A stretch of 64,000 nt of DNA from Earliella scabrosa (lineage: Eukaryota > Basidiomycota > Agaricomycetes > Polyporales > Polyporaceae): NCBI GenBank assembly GCA_022605405.1, contig JABYQQ010000016.1:868001-932000 (forward strand), in the 5' to 3' direction. Positions 1 through 10,834 of the stretch are shown in pieces. Below the pieces are notes generated by a model that had not been told where the DNA came from, searched no databases, and saw only the letters and a list, made by a program, of their open reading frames with translations. The first letter of the stretch is position 1, and each line of letters opens with the position of its first letter. The position numbers were made by a program, and so were the translations under genes.

Positions 1-997
1 AGGGCGGGGAACGCGAGCGTGCTCACCCGGAGCTCCAGAGCGTGTCACCCCCGTACGGCGGGCCCGTGATCACCTTGAGCGAGGTCGTGCTCGGCGGCTG
101 CAGCTCGTACGAGACGTCCGAGTGCCAGAGGTCGATCTTGGAGAACGCGCTCGGGTCCGGCCGGCGGGTGCCATCGGTGTAGACGACTGTGTGGAAGCCG
201 GTACCTGTTAGTCAGGGTATTGCGCCCGGAAGGTGTGAAGCGGAGACGGACCGTGAACTTCTTCGAGGCCGGGCTGCCGTGGGACAGGCGTGGTAGCGTG
301 CTTATGGAGAGTCCCGAAGTGGCGCGCGAGCTCGAGCTGCTCCTCGATGGTGATTTCCTGGTCGCGGAAGACTGTGAGACAGATGATGGACCCGTCAGCA
401 CACTGCCACATTTCTGTAGATAAGGATGCTCACAGACGACTCCACGCTCAGCAACGAGCAGGGCCCTGACAATCGTAAATCACAACAAGCGTCAGTCGGA
501 CAGCATGACATTACAGGACGGCAGGACAGATGACGATCATGACGTCCGACAAGAAAGGTACGCACAGCTCGTCCTTCTGCGCATCAGTGAGCTGTCGCAA
601 GTCGATGCCCGACAGCTCAGTGCCGATTGCAGGTGTCAGGTGCGTCACCTGCGATGCGGCCGACAGCAGCGCCTTCTTCTCTGGATCGGCAAACTGCGCG
701 CGATCGGTGACGGGGAATTCTGTGAGGGGCTCCCACTTGACGTTGGGGAAGTGAGGCTATGGCCGACGGCATGAGCATCGGAGGATCGCAGGGGAGGACG
801 CAAGAGAATAGGCGTACCTTGTACTTGGCATACTTGTAATCGCTGTCATCTCCCTCCGTACCATTGGTCGGCGAGTAGAACGGATTGAAGAGCTGCGTAG
901 CGATCTTCGACGTCCCGTTAGCTGGCTTTACGGCGGCCTTCGCGGTGCCGTTCGCGCCTTGCTGGTCTGTTTGGATCTCGGTAGCGACGGGAGCCAT
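1..997 (-). CDS. TauD/TfdA-family 2-oxoglutarate dioxygenase, partial (runs off left edge)
   Basis: Non-heme Fe(II)/2-oxoglutarate dioxygenase of the taurine/sulfonate dioxygenase type; such fungal enzymes release sulfite from sulfonates or oxidise related small acids (family knowledge; substrate here unknown). Start ATG at 997; exon 1 (997-818) ends in TACAAG before a GTACGC donor. Exon 2 begins near 756 and carries the N-terminal domain leading to IGTELSGIDLRQLTDAQKDEL. The next exon has the FRDQEITIEEQLELARHFG block, and the last visible exon has IDLWHSDVSYELQPPSTTSLK. The H and D of WHSD are the first two ligands of the 2-His-1-carboxylate iron site. The second His and the C-terminal half lie outside the window. 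The junction after DEL is uncertain because more than one donor fits. The first 20-30 residues are low-complexity, rich in Ala, Thr and Asn-Gly. Confidence 0.85.
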
Positions 998-1067
998 TGC
1001 AGTGGATAGGGTGAGGATGCGACTGCTACGCGTACGCGAGTGCTGTATCAGCTACATTGCACGGGCA

Positions 1068-1075
1068 TTTTTATA
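1068..1075 (-). promoter_or_regulatory. TATA box of the TauD-type gene
   Basis: TATAAAAA on the minus strand, about 70 bases upstream of the start codon at 997. Spacing and match fit a fungal TATA element; no expression data. Confidence 0.5.
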
Positions 1076-2302
1076 GACGTGGGTAAGCCGCCTCACAGCG
1101 CGAGACGATTCCTTGCGCGAAAACGAAGGTTAATGGCGACACGTGCACGTGACCTTGCGCGGGGCACCGCTGTCGCGCAAGTTTCCCAATGGAGAGACCG
1201 TTATAGGACGACGCTGTGCGTGCCTTCAGTAACCTGTGAGAGATAAGGGATTCATTAGACGACGGGTCTCTGGGAAGGGAAGTATTCAACCTTATCGAAG
1301 AGCGACGAGCGTACGAGAGGTTTGACATGACGATTGCGCGAGACTGTCGTTCGAGGGCCACGGGTCGTCACCGGAGGGTATATGTAGGTCATCTGTGCAC
1401 CATGGGCCTGGGTAGCTCCATTAGTCCTGTGAGAAATGGATGAACATTAGGCGGTGGGCCCGGGGCTGGTCGCGTTGTGCTTGCAAGTCAGGGATATGAA
1501 AAGGGCAGATATGGCGCACTTCTGATGCATGTCATATAGCATGCCATTGCAGAGCTACTGCAACCACACTTCTGCCTGCAACAGTGCAAGTCCGTTGCCA
1601 AGTCTGTGACCACTCTTCTCACCTGGTAGCTCAGGTTCCCCTTGCGGTTGATACACTAAGAAATGGGACTTCTCATGCACCTCGTGGCATCGGCCCAATC
1701 ATGTTCTGCAATGCACCGCATACGAGTAGCTTTCGGGTCGATGTATGGGTCGCGTAATGGAGTCTACTGTGGTTGAACGGGTTGAACAGAATGAGAGCAA
1801 CTTGAGAGCAACGGATAGACTTAGAGCGCCTATATACCGGCTTTCCCCACCCGGTGCTGGCCGAGCGCCCTGCCGCATGATGCCGTGAAGAAGTCGTCGC
1901 CTGCCACTTCCACTTTTGTTGCGATCTCAAGTTGACTCGACTAATGGTCAGTAACCCATGTGTCAAGTAGAACCTTACACCAACACATCGACACTGTGCA
2001 CTTCTCAGGTACGAGAATTGATGCACTGATCACTGCCGGTTGGACTGCGACTCCCGCCGAGTCGGATGCTGCACATAAACCAAGCTGCTATAGCAGTACC
2101 CACTGTCTGTTCCGTACTTCAAGTGACAAGCGGGGTCCTACCATAGCTCGCTCATGCATGATGATGCTGCAAGTGCGACCATATGCATGTTATGCCTCTG
2201 AGCTCCGGTCGGGGAATCAGTGCATTAGTCGGGTACGAGTTGCTCAATGGCCGTCGGTAGAGAGAGCCCAGGTTCTCGCTTTGGAGACTGTCTGCGCGCT
2301 CA

Positions 2303-2308
2303 TATAAG
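2303..2308 (+). promoter_or_regulatory. TATA box of the PEBP gene
   Basis: TATAAG inside CATATAAGAC, about 69 bases before the ATG at 2372. Confidence 0.5.
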
Positions 2309-2371
2309 ACGGGACCGCTGCAGCGTGAATTTCGATAAGCACACCCACCACACATCCATTGCTGCGATAAA

Positions 2372-3315
2372 ATGCTGGCCCTTGTCTTCATTACTTTTGC
2401 AGCCTACGCATCTGCACAACGGATTTCGGACGTCGTGCAGACTTTCACCGACCTGCAGATCGTCCCAGATGGTAAGCACTAGACCCGCTTCCCAGCAAAC
2501 AGCGACCCGACTCATCCTCCTACCATTGCAGTGGTCTCATCGTTCCATCCCACCGGGCTCCTGAACCTCGTCTATGGTAGCGACACTGGAAACGAGACTG
2601 CGGTCATTGCCGGGACTTCACTGCCCGTCGATCGTAAGTCACACCTATGTCCTTCAGCTGCACCCACGCACTCATGAGCACTGTCCCGCAGAGGCCGCAC
2701 AGCGCCCGATACTCAGCCTGCAAAGCGAGAACGCGACACTCGCAAACGAGACCTTTGTGCTGCTCATGGTGGACCCCGACGCGCCAACGCCGCAGGATCC
2801 CACTCTTAGTCCCATCCGCCACCTCCTTGCGGGCGGGCTCACGGTCAACGGCAGTCTCACCGAGGGCGCGGTGCTCATCAACAGCACTGCGGCCCTCTCT
2901 GACTACATTCCCCCCACCCCTCCGCCGGACTCGGACCCCCACCGGTACGTTACCGTCGATGTACACGTCACGCAGAGCAACGCGTAGCCGCTTATCATAG
3001 GCCCTGTTCTGCAGGTACATTTTCTTGCTGTATGTGCACCCCAGCAACTTCGACACCGTCGCCCCGCCTCTCGTGAACGTGTCGCACCCCCTCAACTTCG
3101 ATGTCGAGACGTTCATCAACACGACCGGACTCGGCGCGCCAATCGCGGGCAATGTCTTCCTCGCTGCACAGAACAACACGGGGACAGACGGCTCAACCTC
3201 GACGGGAGATGCGTCGGAACCGACTGCTCAGCTCGACTCGTCGAGCTGCATGAATGCGGGCGTACAAACTGTGACCTTGGGAGCCGCTGTCTTTGGCATA
3301 TATCTTGGGTTTTGA
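2372..3315 (+). CDS. Secreted phosphatidylethanolamine-binding (PEBP) family protein
   Basis: PEBP fold protein; relatives bind anionic ligands or phospholipids and in yeast inhibit carboxypeptidase Y (Tfs1). Exons 2372-2471, 2532-2633, 2692-2944 and 3015-3315 join in frame to give 251 residues. Residues 1-15 (MLALVFITFAAYASA) are a signal peptide. The core has the PEBP block VLLMVDPDAPTPQDP, then PIRHLLAGG (equivalent of the family's W-x-H segment), and YIFLLYVHPSNF (equivalent of YxFLLY.Q). Several N-x-S/T glycosylation sites are present. The C-terminal 45 residues are Ser/Thr/Gly-rich and finish in a short hydrophobic run (VTLGAAVFGIYLGF), like a GPI-attachment signal. That suggests a cell-wall or plasma-membrane protein rather than a cytosolic inhibitor (inference). 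Confidence 0.85.
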
Positions 3316-3648
3316 GTGCATTGAGTCTGCTCTATAGGGGACATTGCCTGTGCAATAATCGTATCATTCAGCTACTCTGGTCCAAGCCTCGCCGTCCTTG
3401 TCACATCCAAAGCAAATCTCGCGATGCCCGAGGTTCCAGCACTGTTCAGTATCGCAAATTACATCCACTACATACAAGTATTTCGAAGTGCACAGTTGTT
3501 TCGGTGTACGACCGCGCGCATGAGGCCTCGAGGGGATAAGTCTAGAATAATCCAGAACAAGCGCCCATCATACGATGTCGCACTTGATGACATCATTCCT
3601 CACCTCACTGACCTCCTCCATCAGCGCGTATGTTCTCGGTCAGTCCAA

Positions 3649-3661
3649 TTCTCGAACATTC
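3649..3661 (+). promoter_or_regulatory. Heat-shock element (HSF binding site)
   Basis: TTCtcGAAcaTTC: three perfect alternating NGAAN-type pentamers, the canonical Hsf1 site. It lies 30 bases upstream of the TATA box and about 165 bases upstream of the Hsp20 start codon. Confidence 0.8.
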
Positions 3662-3690
3662 ACCTCGCTCGCCCGACCTCTTCCAACACA

Positions 3691-3696
3691 TATAAA
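3691..3696 (+). promoter_or_regulatory. TATA box of the small heat-shock gene
   Basis: TATAAA in ACACATATAAAGCTG, downstream of the heat-shock element and 128 bases before the ATG. A strong match in a stress promoter where TATA boxes are expected. Confidence 0.7.
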
Positions 3697-3823
3697 GCTG
3701 CGCTCACTCGACCATGTCTCCCCAGCATAGACGAAAGTTCCAAGTTCACGATCACAGACCGCTTTCCTCTTCCTCACCACCCTTTCTCCCCCTCTACTCT
3801 CTTAACAACCTTCACGACTCGAG

Positions 3824-4417
3824 ATGTCCCTCACGTTCTTCACCGAGCCGTTCTACTCCCTCGCCGACTTTGACCGCCTCTTCGATGAGGCGTTCGCCGC
3901 CCGCACCAACAACCGCGGCGGGTCGTCTGCGCTTGCGCAGAGGGATAACGCCAATGCTGCTGCGCGGCCCATGCGTCCCAGGTAAGTTGCGGCGCTGTAC
4001 ACGCCACGGGTTGGGCGATGCTGACTCGAGCCGACAGGATGGACCTGCACGAGGACCAGGACAAGAACCTCGTGACGGCGACGTTTGAGCTGCCAGGGCT
4101 GACGAAGGAGAACGTCCAGATCGACCTCAAGGACGGTGTCCTCAGCGTCTCTGGCGAGTCCACCATCTCCAGCGAGCGCGACGAGAAGGGCTACTCTGTC
4201 CGCGAGCGCCGCTTCGGCAAGTTCTCGAGGTCACTCCCGCTCCCGCAGGGCGTCAAGGTATGTCCCTTCCCTTTCTCTCATTGCTTACGAGTAGGATGCT
4301 GACGAAGGCGCTGTGCAGCCCGAGGAGATCAAGGCGTCGATGACCGACGGCGTCTTGACGGTGACCTTCCCGCGGACGACGCCTGAGCTGGCCCCGAAGA
4401 AGATCGCTATCCAGTGA
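3824..4417 (+). CDS. Small heat-shock protein (Hsp20/alpha-crystallin)
   Basis: ATP-independent chaperone that holds unfolding proteins, probably cytosolic. Exons 3824-3981, 4038-4257 and 4319-4417 join to 158 residues, the usual length for fungal Hsp20. The N-terminal arm is Phe-rich (SLTFFTEPFYSLADFDRLFDEAF). The alpha-crystallin domain starts near residue 54 (DLHEDQDKNLVTATFELPGL), includes the family signature VQIDLKDGVLSVSGE, and ends with the A-x-x-x-n-GVLTV block (ASMTDGVLTVTFPR). The C-terminal extension has KKIAIQ, the I-x-I motif that docks oligomers. The promoter carries a perfect heat-shock element and TATA box, so heat induction through Hsf1 is likely. Two introns are present, which is notable because many heat-shock genes lack them. 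Confidence 0.95.
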
Positions 4418-4702
4418 ACGACTTCGGGCCGGCGGAAGTGTAGGATTTTGGTGTAGTTGGTGTTTTGTATTGTAGTGTCAAGCGTAATTGGGATCGGGTT
4501 TCCTATATTTTCCTGTGTGCGCGCCCTGAACCTGGGACCATGAAGGGCTGCATGCGTCACATGGACCACGTGCATAAGTTCGCTGGGCGGATGACATGCC
4601 TTCGATGCCTTTGTATTCATCGGAGACTATCATGCTACATATACTGGAAAATGCCGATTGAGTTATTATACCGAGTCATGCCAAGCGGTTGGAACTCACC
4701 TC

Positions 4703-5793
4703 TCACACATCCATGCCCATAAGCAATAACTGCTCAAACTGGTCGTCTGATTTGGTTGAGTCAGACCCGCGAGCGCCCGCGCCCGAAAGCAAGGAGCCAT
4801 CCTCGTCTGGGAACGACCAACGGAGCGATTCAGGTCGGCGTGTAGCGACGAAAACGAACATTTCATCTGCTAACTCTCCAGGGGAGAACTTGGTCCAAGA
4901 ATCCGTATCGTCTGCGGTGCGATGCCTCCTTCTCTCTAAGACTGGGACAAATTCAAACCAAAGTCCGAAGGCATTCCAGAAAGGAGTTTCCTTGGCAAGA
5001 CTCCGGATTTTGTAAGATATGATCACCGTTGGAGGCGTCCAGTCTGAGCCGTGATCGAGACTAGGAGGCGACGTGAGATCCAGCAATGAGCGTAGTAACG
5101 GTGCAAGCAATGCCGGGAAGTAGACCTAGCAGGAGAATACGTCGGCTCAAGCATAGGGGTATGTTCCGAAGGTTCAGAGACATACAAGGTCACTGCAGAG
5201 TACATGCGTGATTTGCCGGCTTGCCTGACCCGGAGATAGAAGGCTCATCTCCTCCATGATCGCCGATGCGTGCTCCCGCGAGCTCCAAGGGAGCGGGCGG
5301 ACTCGCACTGCGGCACAGGAGCGGAGGTTCATCTCGAGCAGGGGACACACCTCCGGGAGATCTGTTGCGACAAGGAGATCCAGATCCGGACGAAGCCACG
5401 CTGCCACGCGCGCGGCGACGAAGCCCGTACCAGATCCCAGCTCGACCGCGGCGATAGAGCGCTGCACGTTTCCTGTGGCGCGCCGCGTGTGCAGCTGTGG
5501 GTCCGTCGGCGGCGGTGGGTCGAACTCGAGTTCGGAAGACGGATCGAGGTACGCGAGCATCGCATGGGAGGCTTCCCTGCATTCATATATGGGCCATGCG
5601 TCAGACAAGCTGTACGTCGTGCGGATGGCTACGAGAAGCAAATTCACCAAATACGACCCGCGATCCCATATGTCCGGATAGCGCCTTCTTGCGCGGTTGA
5701 GTCAAAGCGGGCGTCGGCGTCAGATGTTGAGCCAGCGAGGGGATGTATGTTGAGATCTGGGGGAAAGTTGGGGTCGTGGCGGGATGGCGACAT
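4703..5793 (-). CDS. Family-16 SAM-dependent (lysine) methyltransferase
   Basis: Seven-beta-strand methyltransferase of Pfam Methyltransf_16, the METTL21/EFM-type group that methylates lysines on translation factors or chaperones. Exons 5793-5648, 5576-5186 and 5125-4703 join in phase to give 319 residues. Support for the first junction: it restores YGIAGRIWEASHAMLAYL, a typical lead-in of this family. SAM motif I is VELGSGTGFVAARVAAWL; an acidic loop DLPEV follows. The substrate-side motif is SDLVYF, the family (D/E)xx(Y/F) signature, formed exactly across the second intron. The C-terminal 60 residues are longer and more acidic than in small METTL21 proteins. Target protein unknown; an alternative is a nicotinamide-N-methyltransferase-like enzyme of the same fold. 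Confidence 0.82.
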
Positions 5794-6069
5794 CTTTCCC
5801 TAAACCAAGGAGTTCGGTGGTGGTGGTTGAAGAGCAAGAATGAGGAGGGCAGGAATTGAACGATCCGTGGAAGCGTCAAGTCAATCGAGTTGCAATCGAG
5901 ATGTACATCGGCCCAATCTAATCTAGTATACTAGCGCCGAATCTTATCTCCTCTTGCACCACATGGCACCGAGCGTCACCTTGAACTCGATCCACGACTA
6001 CTCCGAGTCAATCGCCGCCGTCTCGGTAACCTCACTCAAGCCGAGGCAAAACCTGATAATCGCACTAGC

Positions 6070-6948
6070 ATGGCCTCTACCGTAAGAATATCACGCCGTA
6101 ACGACACCGTTGACCTTCCATCCGGCACAATGCTCCAGTACACGCTCATAACGAGAGCAAGCCCAGCTGTCGACAATGCCGATCGGACCAGCAAATTGGC
6201 TATCTGCCTACATCCTTGGTCCTGGCTCGGCGGACGCATGAATGATCCGTTAGTCCTCATAGCTCACTCTAGCGATGTTGCCGTCGTCCACTGACCGTGG
6301 TTTAGCGTGTTGCAGCTGCTGACCGAGCCGCTGATTGAGCGGGGGTACGACGTTCTCCGCTACAACTCACGAGGAGTAGGGAAGTCCACGGGGTGGGCCT
6401 CGTTTACAGGCAGTCGAGAAGCCGAGGATCTGAAGGAACTCGTGCAATGGGCACAATCCACTATGCATTTGACGTCGTTGGTGTTCGTTGTATGTCACGT
6501 TCTCAGGATGCCTAAGATGTTACCAACTCATCCCACCCGTCGTCAGGGCTACTCGCATGGCTCACTCATCGCATCAATGCACCCTATCGTAGAAGGTCTG
6601 CAAACGTCGCACATACTCCTTTCCTATCCCATAGGTCCTCGGCATTGGCTTACCGCGTTCCACGGTCACCGGTATACGACGGCTCTCCATTCGCTCATAC
6701 ATGACCCCAGGTCAAACGTTCTTATCGTCTACGGCGATGACGACAACTTCACTTCGGAAGCGGCCTATGATGCATGGGTAGCAGCCCTTCAGAGCGGCAA
6801 GACCAACCCGGGCACGAGCGAGCAAGGCAACACAGCGGCTGATCACGGCAAGCTGGAGATTGTCAAAATTACGAGCGCGTCACACTTTTGGCGGGAAGAG
6901 GCCGCCGTTCACCGCCTGCTCGAGGTCGTTCGAGCTTGGCTACCATGA
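6070..6948 (+). CDS. Alpha/beta hydrolase of unknown substrate
   Basis: Cytosolic-looking serine hydrolase without signal peptide. Exons 6070-6248, 6306-6489 and 6547-6948 join to 254 residues. Motifs in order: HPWSWLGG (oxyanion-hole side), RYNSRGVGKS after strand 4, the nucleophile elbow GYSHGS (GxSxG), VLIVYGDDDNF supplying the acid Asp, and SASHFW supplying the His. The complete Ser-Asp-His triad suggests an active enzyme. The nucleophile elbow starts at an exon border (intron 6490-6546). The start at 6070 is the first in-frame ATG that gives a complete first strand. The order of motifs resembles dienelactone-hydrolase/YqiA-like esterases, but no substrate can be named. Confidence 0.82.
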
Positions 6949-7565
6949 CGGAGATATACTGCAGCAACTGGTGATGCTTTCGTGGTAGGTAAGCTGGATA
7001 TTCTGCACTTATACGACATAGATGTATTGATCGGACTGGGTTTTCCAGGCTTATTGTCAACGGGACCTCGCTGCTCGCTAGCCGTATGGTGCACTGTCCT
7101 GACCGAGTTGTGATGCGGTTCCTGGCGTTCGTCGCGACAGTCTCAACACCACCTTCATCGCTGTTGGTGCTCGCTTTGATCACGCCCCGCGGGAGAGATA
7201 TTCCACCAGGACAGCATTGTTGTGTTTCTTAAACGAGGACCAAACCAGCGTGTAACACTCATGTTCATCACCTCCTCTCGATCCTGTTGCTATCGAACAA
7301 CGCGAAGGAGTCTCTGCCGAGCCATGAATACTCCAATAACTTATCCAGGATAGTAAGGACGGAACGGGCGTAATAGCCCAAGACAGTAGGTATGTAGGTA
7401 CGCCCTACGCGCACAACGCGCACAAGACATCGGGATGACGCTACGTCGACAGTGGAGAATGCTGGAACAACATACAAATGCAAGTGGTACTACAACGCCG
7501 CGCGGCGCGCACGTTCATTCATGATGGTCATCATCAGTGAAGCAAAAGGGGGTCGGCTCCATTGC
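6949..7565. other. Intergenic, convergent gene ends
   Basis: About 600 bases between two converging genes. I see no coding exon, RNA gene or repeat here. Confidence 0.6.
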
Positions 7566-8834
7566 CTAAACGTCCTCGCGCGACAAGTTGAAGTCGTGTT
7601 TCGCCTGCGCGTACGAGCTACCAAAGGTGCTGTGGTCCTGCGAGTGCGCAGTGTAGGAGTGCTGGAATGTTGCCTCGTGCTGCGTCATCGTCTGTCGACG
7701 GAACTCCAGGCTCATATGCCCACTGCGCGGTTGGCTCGCGAAGGTCTGCGACGTCACCGCGCGGCCGAGCGCCACGCGCAGAATGATCACCTCGGGAGTT
7801 ATACACTATTTGAGCTCGTCGTGAGCATGCGCACAAACGAGAGCAGACTGAGAGAGGAACGGGGGCACACACCATGATCTGGCCGAGGATCGAGAGGACA
7901 ATGTTCTGCAGATTCGAGTTGCGAGCGTAGAGGATTATGAACACAACGCCCGTGATGGTGTAGGGCACTGCGGACTCGATGAGCATGGACGCGATCGAGT
8001 TGTACGTGGCCGCATGCTCGACGCCGATCGTGCGTCGCACACGCCGGCTCATGTACCACAGGCGGCCCACAAGGAGGAGCGTGATCAGCACGTTGAGCGC
8101 GATGGAAATTGAGAAGTACGGAAGCGATATCTGAATGGTCGTGTTCGACCAGAGGGAGGCGTCAGGTCGCGACGCTTGGAAGAGCGTAAGGATTGACAGC
8201 ACTGTGTACCGGAGGTGTGATTATGGAGAATGAGCAGGAAGTAAGGACCGTACCAGTCGAGCACAAGAACACGAGCAGAGGGAGGATCATGATCCACACA
8301 GTGTTCCACACGACGCAGCAGCGCCAAAGCTAGCCACTCTTAGTCGAAGGCGCGAGGACATGCGCATGGCTCTGCTCACCAAGAGGGCGTCTGCAAAGAA
8401 GTTGGCGATAATGTATGCCGAGTTACCCGCCGTGTTGACCGTGATGGCGTAGTTGGTAAAGAACCACGCCATCGGGCCACCAGGGAAGGCGCGGTTGTTG
8501 ATAAACATGAGCTGCGTCATGCGCGTGTTGCACGCGAAGTTGAGGGTACCCGTCGCGAACATGATGAAGATAAACGCGACGAGCCACCAGCTGTTCGCCG
8601 TCGCTCGCAGTGAAGGACGGGGGAAGATGCGGTACATGCACTCCGCAAAGATTGCGACGTGAAGCCCTGCGAGCCGAGGCAGGCATGAGCATGCATGGCA
8701 AGTTCTCCGGACAAAAGGGACTGAAAACACGCACCGTATGCCACACCGCCGACAACTGCACCGACTAAATGGGAGGCTTCTAGCCAGACGTCAGCGGTCA
8801 TTCCGGGCGGGGGGAAGGGCGCCTCGGTCGACAT
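7566..8834 (-). CDS. Multi-pass (about seven-helix) membrane protein, function unknown
   Basis: Integral membrane protein of a type abundant in Agaricomycetes and lacking a known function. Exons 8834-8735, 8666-8380, 8329-8254, 8201-7873 and 7790-7566 join without frame conflict to 338 residues. Hydrophobic segments in order include HLVGAVVGGVAYGLHVAIFA, WWLVAFIFIMFATGTLNFAC, ITVNTAGNSAYIIANFFADA, VWIMILPLLVFLCST, ISLPYFSISIALNVLITLLL and AVPYTITGVVFIILY. The conserved cytosolic-face motif LLWRCCVVW falls at an exon border. The loop before the fifth helix is polar and may carry glycans (WSNTT). The C-terminal 70 residues are hydrophilic, rich in Ser, Thr, Gln and His. It resembles a receptor- or sensor-like topology, but no ligand or partner can be inferred. 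Confidence 0.8.
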
Positions 8835-10834
8835 GGCGGACTCGTCGACGTCGGAAGGACCTGTACACTGGGGTCCGAGTCTGGCACGACCTGAGCAAGG
8901 TTGGTTGACGGGAGGTCAAACGGAGGAACAGGAACCCGTGCTCAAGACATCAAGCACTCAATGATATAGCGTACAGGGGATCGACGGATGACCTCGTGGA
9001 TTTGATCATGAAGCGGTGGGATCGTCGCACATGGCGGCGCAAGGGTGAGCATTACATCTATAGTTGCAGGACCAGCGTTACGGTGTGCATGGATGACCAA
9101 CTGTTCATTCAGTTAGTCGAGCAAGTCAGGGGTATGCTGGGTGAGATAGAAGTTTCGGCTGATCATGGGTCAAGATGGGAACATCATACCTCCCCGGACC
9201 AGTGGTTCATTGTAGCCGGTTGCCTCGAAGAAGCAGACTATCATGTTGCCACCTGAGCCAATGAGAAAGAGGGAATCCGACGGGGTGCTATAACGAGAGA
9301 GTCGATGTCCGGATGAGGTAGCTTCACTAGGTAGACTGGATGTGTATCAGATGGAGGTGATCACAGTCCGAAGTCGACCATTCTCCGACGGTACTTACTT
9401 GGTTCCTTATGGGGATCGCCAGAGCGCAATCAGCTGAAACAATCACTACTGATGCAGTGTTAAGCAATACATAGATAGGGTCCGAATACTACACACCTTG
9501 GCTCAGCCCGTGTCAGACAGGTTCCGACTGGTCTCTTGGGTATGCGAACACGGTGTAACTTGTAAGTACATAGACGAACTTCAATGAGTCAGTGAGTGTC
9601 TAGACTCCGCCGCCGGCGCTTTTCTAGCTCCTCCGGCATTTTGCGAGTTGTACCAACCGTGACTCCTTCCTACCTACAGCCTAACGTCAATTCAAATGTA
9701 GGGGATCTGACGACGACACGTGCGATGCTTGCGTTCCTTTGGCTTGCGTGGACCACGTCGTCTGTGGTATCTGACAGCTATAGGACATAAAGCGCAATAC
9801 GCGCGGACGATAATCAACGCGTCACGGTGGTGCAATCTATTACCATGCCATGCAAGCTCTGCAAAACCGTCTCCGAAGGTGGACCCATTCATCACATGAA
9901 TATTTTGCGCAGTAGCAAACAAACCACAGAATTGTTTCATGTCGTCACCGCTGTCGGAAACGACCAAACAAAACGGAATTGCGCAGAATGACGTGGCACT
10001 ACTTCCGAGATCTCTACAACAAGTGCCGAGCTAACAAACGAGAGGAGACAGGGATGCCTGGTAGAGCGTGTAGTAGACGATGTCTAATGGTGTACTGATA
10101 TGTCGACTTCACGCAGATATACTCCTCGCGGCCGCACACCCCCGGCGTAGCGCATCAAATAACTTCATGCACGGCACACTGGCAGGCCTTACAAGTTACT
10201 GCTGCAACACACAAAAGGACGATACGACCTCGACTTGCCTAGTTCTACTCATGACCGAGTCTAGCGTCTCTCTATTTCGATATTGATAGCATCTCATCAT
10301 CGCCCATTGCAATCGGAGCTCACAAGAGTGATCCGGCAAGCCTTACGGTCCCAAGTGAGTACATAGTATATTTACCAATCTCACGTAGTCAACACTGACG
10401 TATACCACTTGAGACATTGCCTGTGAAAACTGTCGTCTCTTCCTCAATTGACTCCCAGTTGAATCTCACACCTCATGCCCCCACCCCACCGTAGATTGGG
10501 ATTCGAACGATCGCATAAGAACAGCGCCGAACACCATGCGCTCCGCGCGCGCGCCGCCGTGACTTCTCGCGCGAGGTACAGAGACCAAGTTCACCGATCT
10601 TGTTCAGGCATGGTGAGTGGGCGGTGATGGTCTTCAAACTTCACGTCTTCTTCCGCGCTCACGAAAACGCCGGCAGGGCCTTCATATAAGTACAGGTCAC
10701 AGGAGCCTGTTCTGCCAGACAAACGCAGGCTTCCATCCCCCGCACAGCTAGCTCCTACCCCGCTCAGTTCGTGCGAAGTTCCATGTTCCACCGACCGTCG
10801 CTCAGCTAATCAGCATTTGCCACTAGCAGTCCAC
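8835..10834. other. Intergenic region, about 2 kb
   Basis: Divergent spacer between the membrane-protein gene and the first S33 hydrolase. Only short unsupported open frames. A weak TATA-like CATATAAG lies at 10683-10690, about 150 bases before the hydrolase ATG. A T-arm-like word near 10500 does not fold as tRNA. Confidence 0.55.

Larger units (their letters stand above)
998..2371. other. Intergenic region, divergent promoters
   Basis: About 1.4 kb between the TauD-type gene (minus) and the PEBP gene (plus). Apart from the two TATA elements I see no gene, RNA or repeat; open frames here are short and lack family motifs. Confidence 0.6.
3316..3823 (+). promoter_or_regulatory. Upstream region of the small heat-shock gene
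   Basis: About 500 bases between the PEBP stop and the Hsp20 start. It holds a heat-shock element and TATA box, listed separately, plus a pyrimidine-rich leader just before the ATG. No other gene seen. Confidence 0.6.

Noticed and set aside
10490..10520. T-arm-like word GGGATTCGAACG suggesting a minus-strand tRNA
   Set aside because: The flanking bases cannot form the T stem and no acceptor or D-arm pairing is found.
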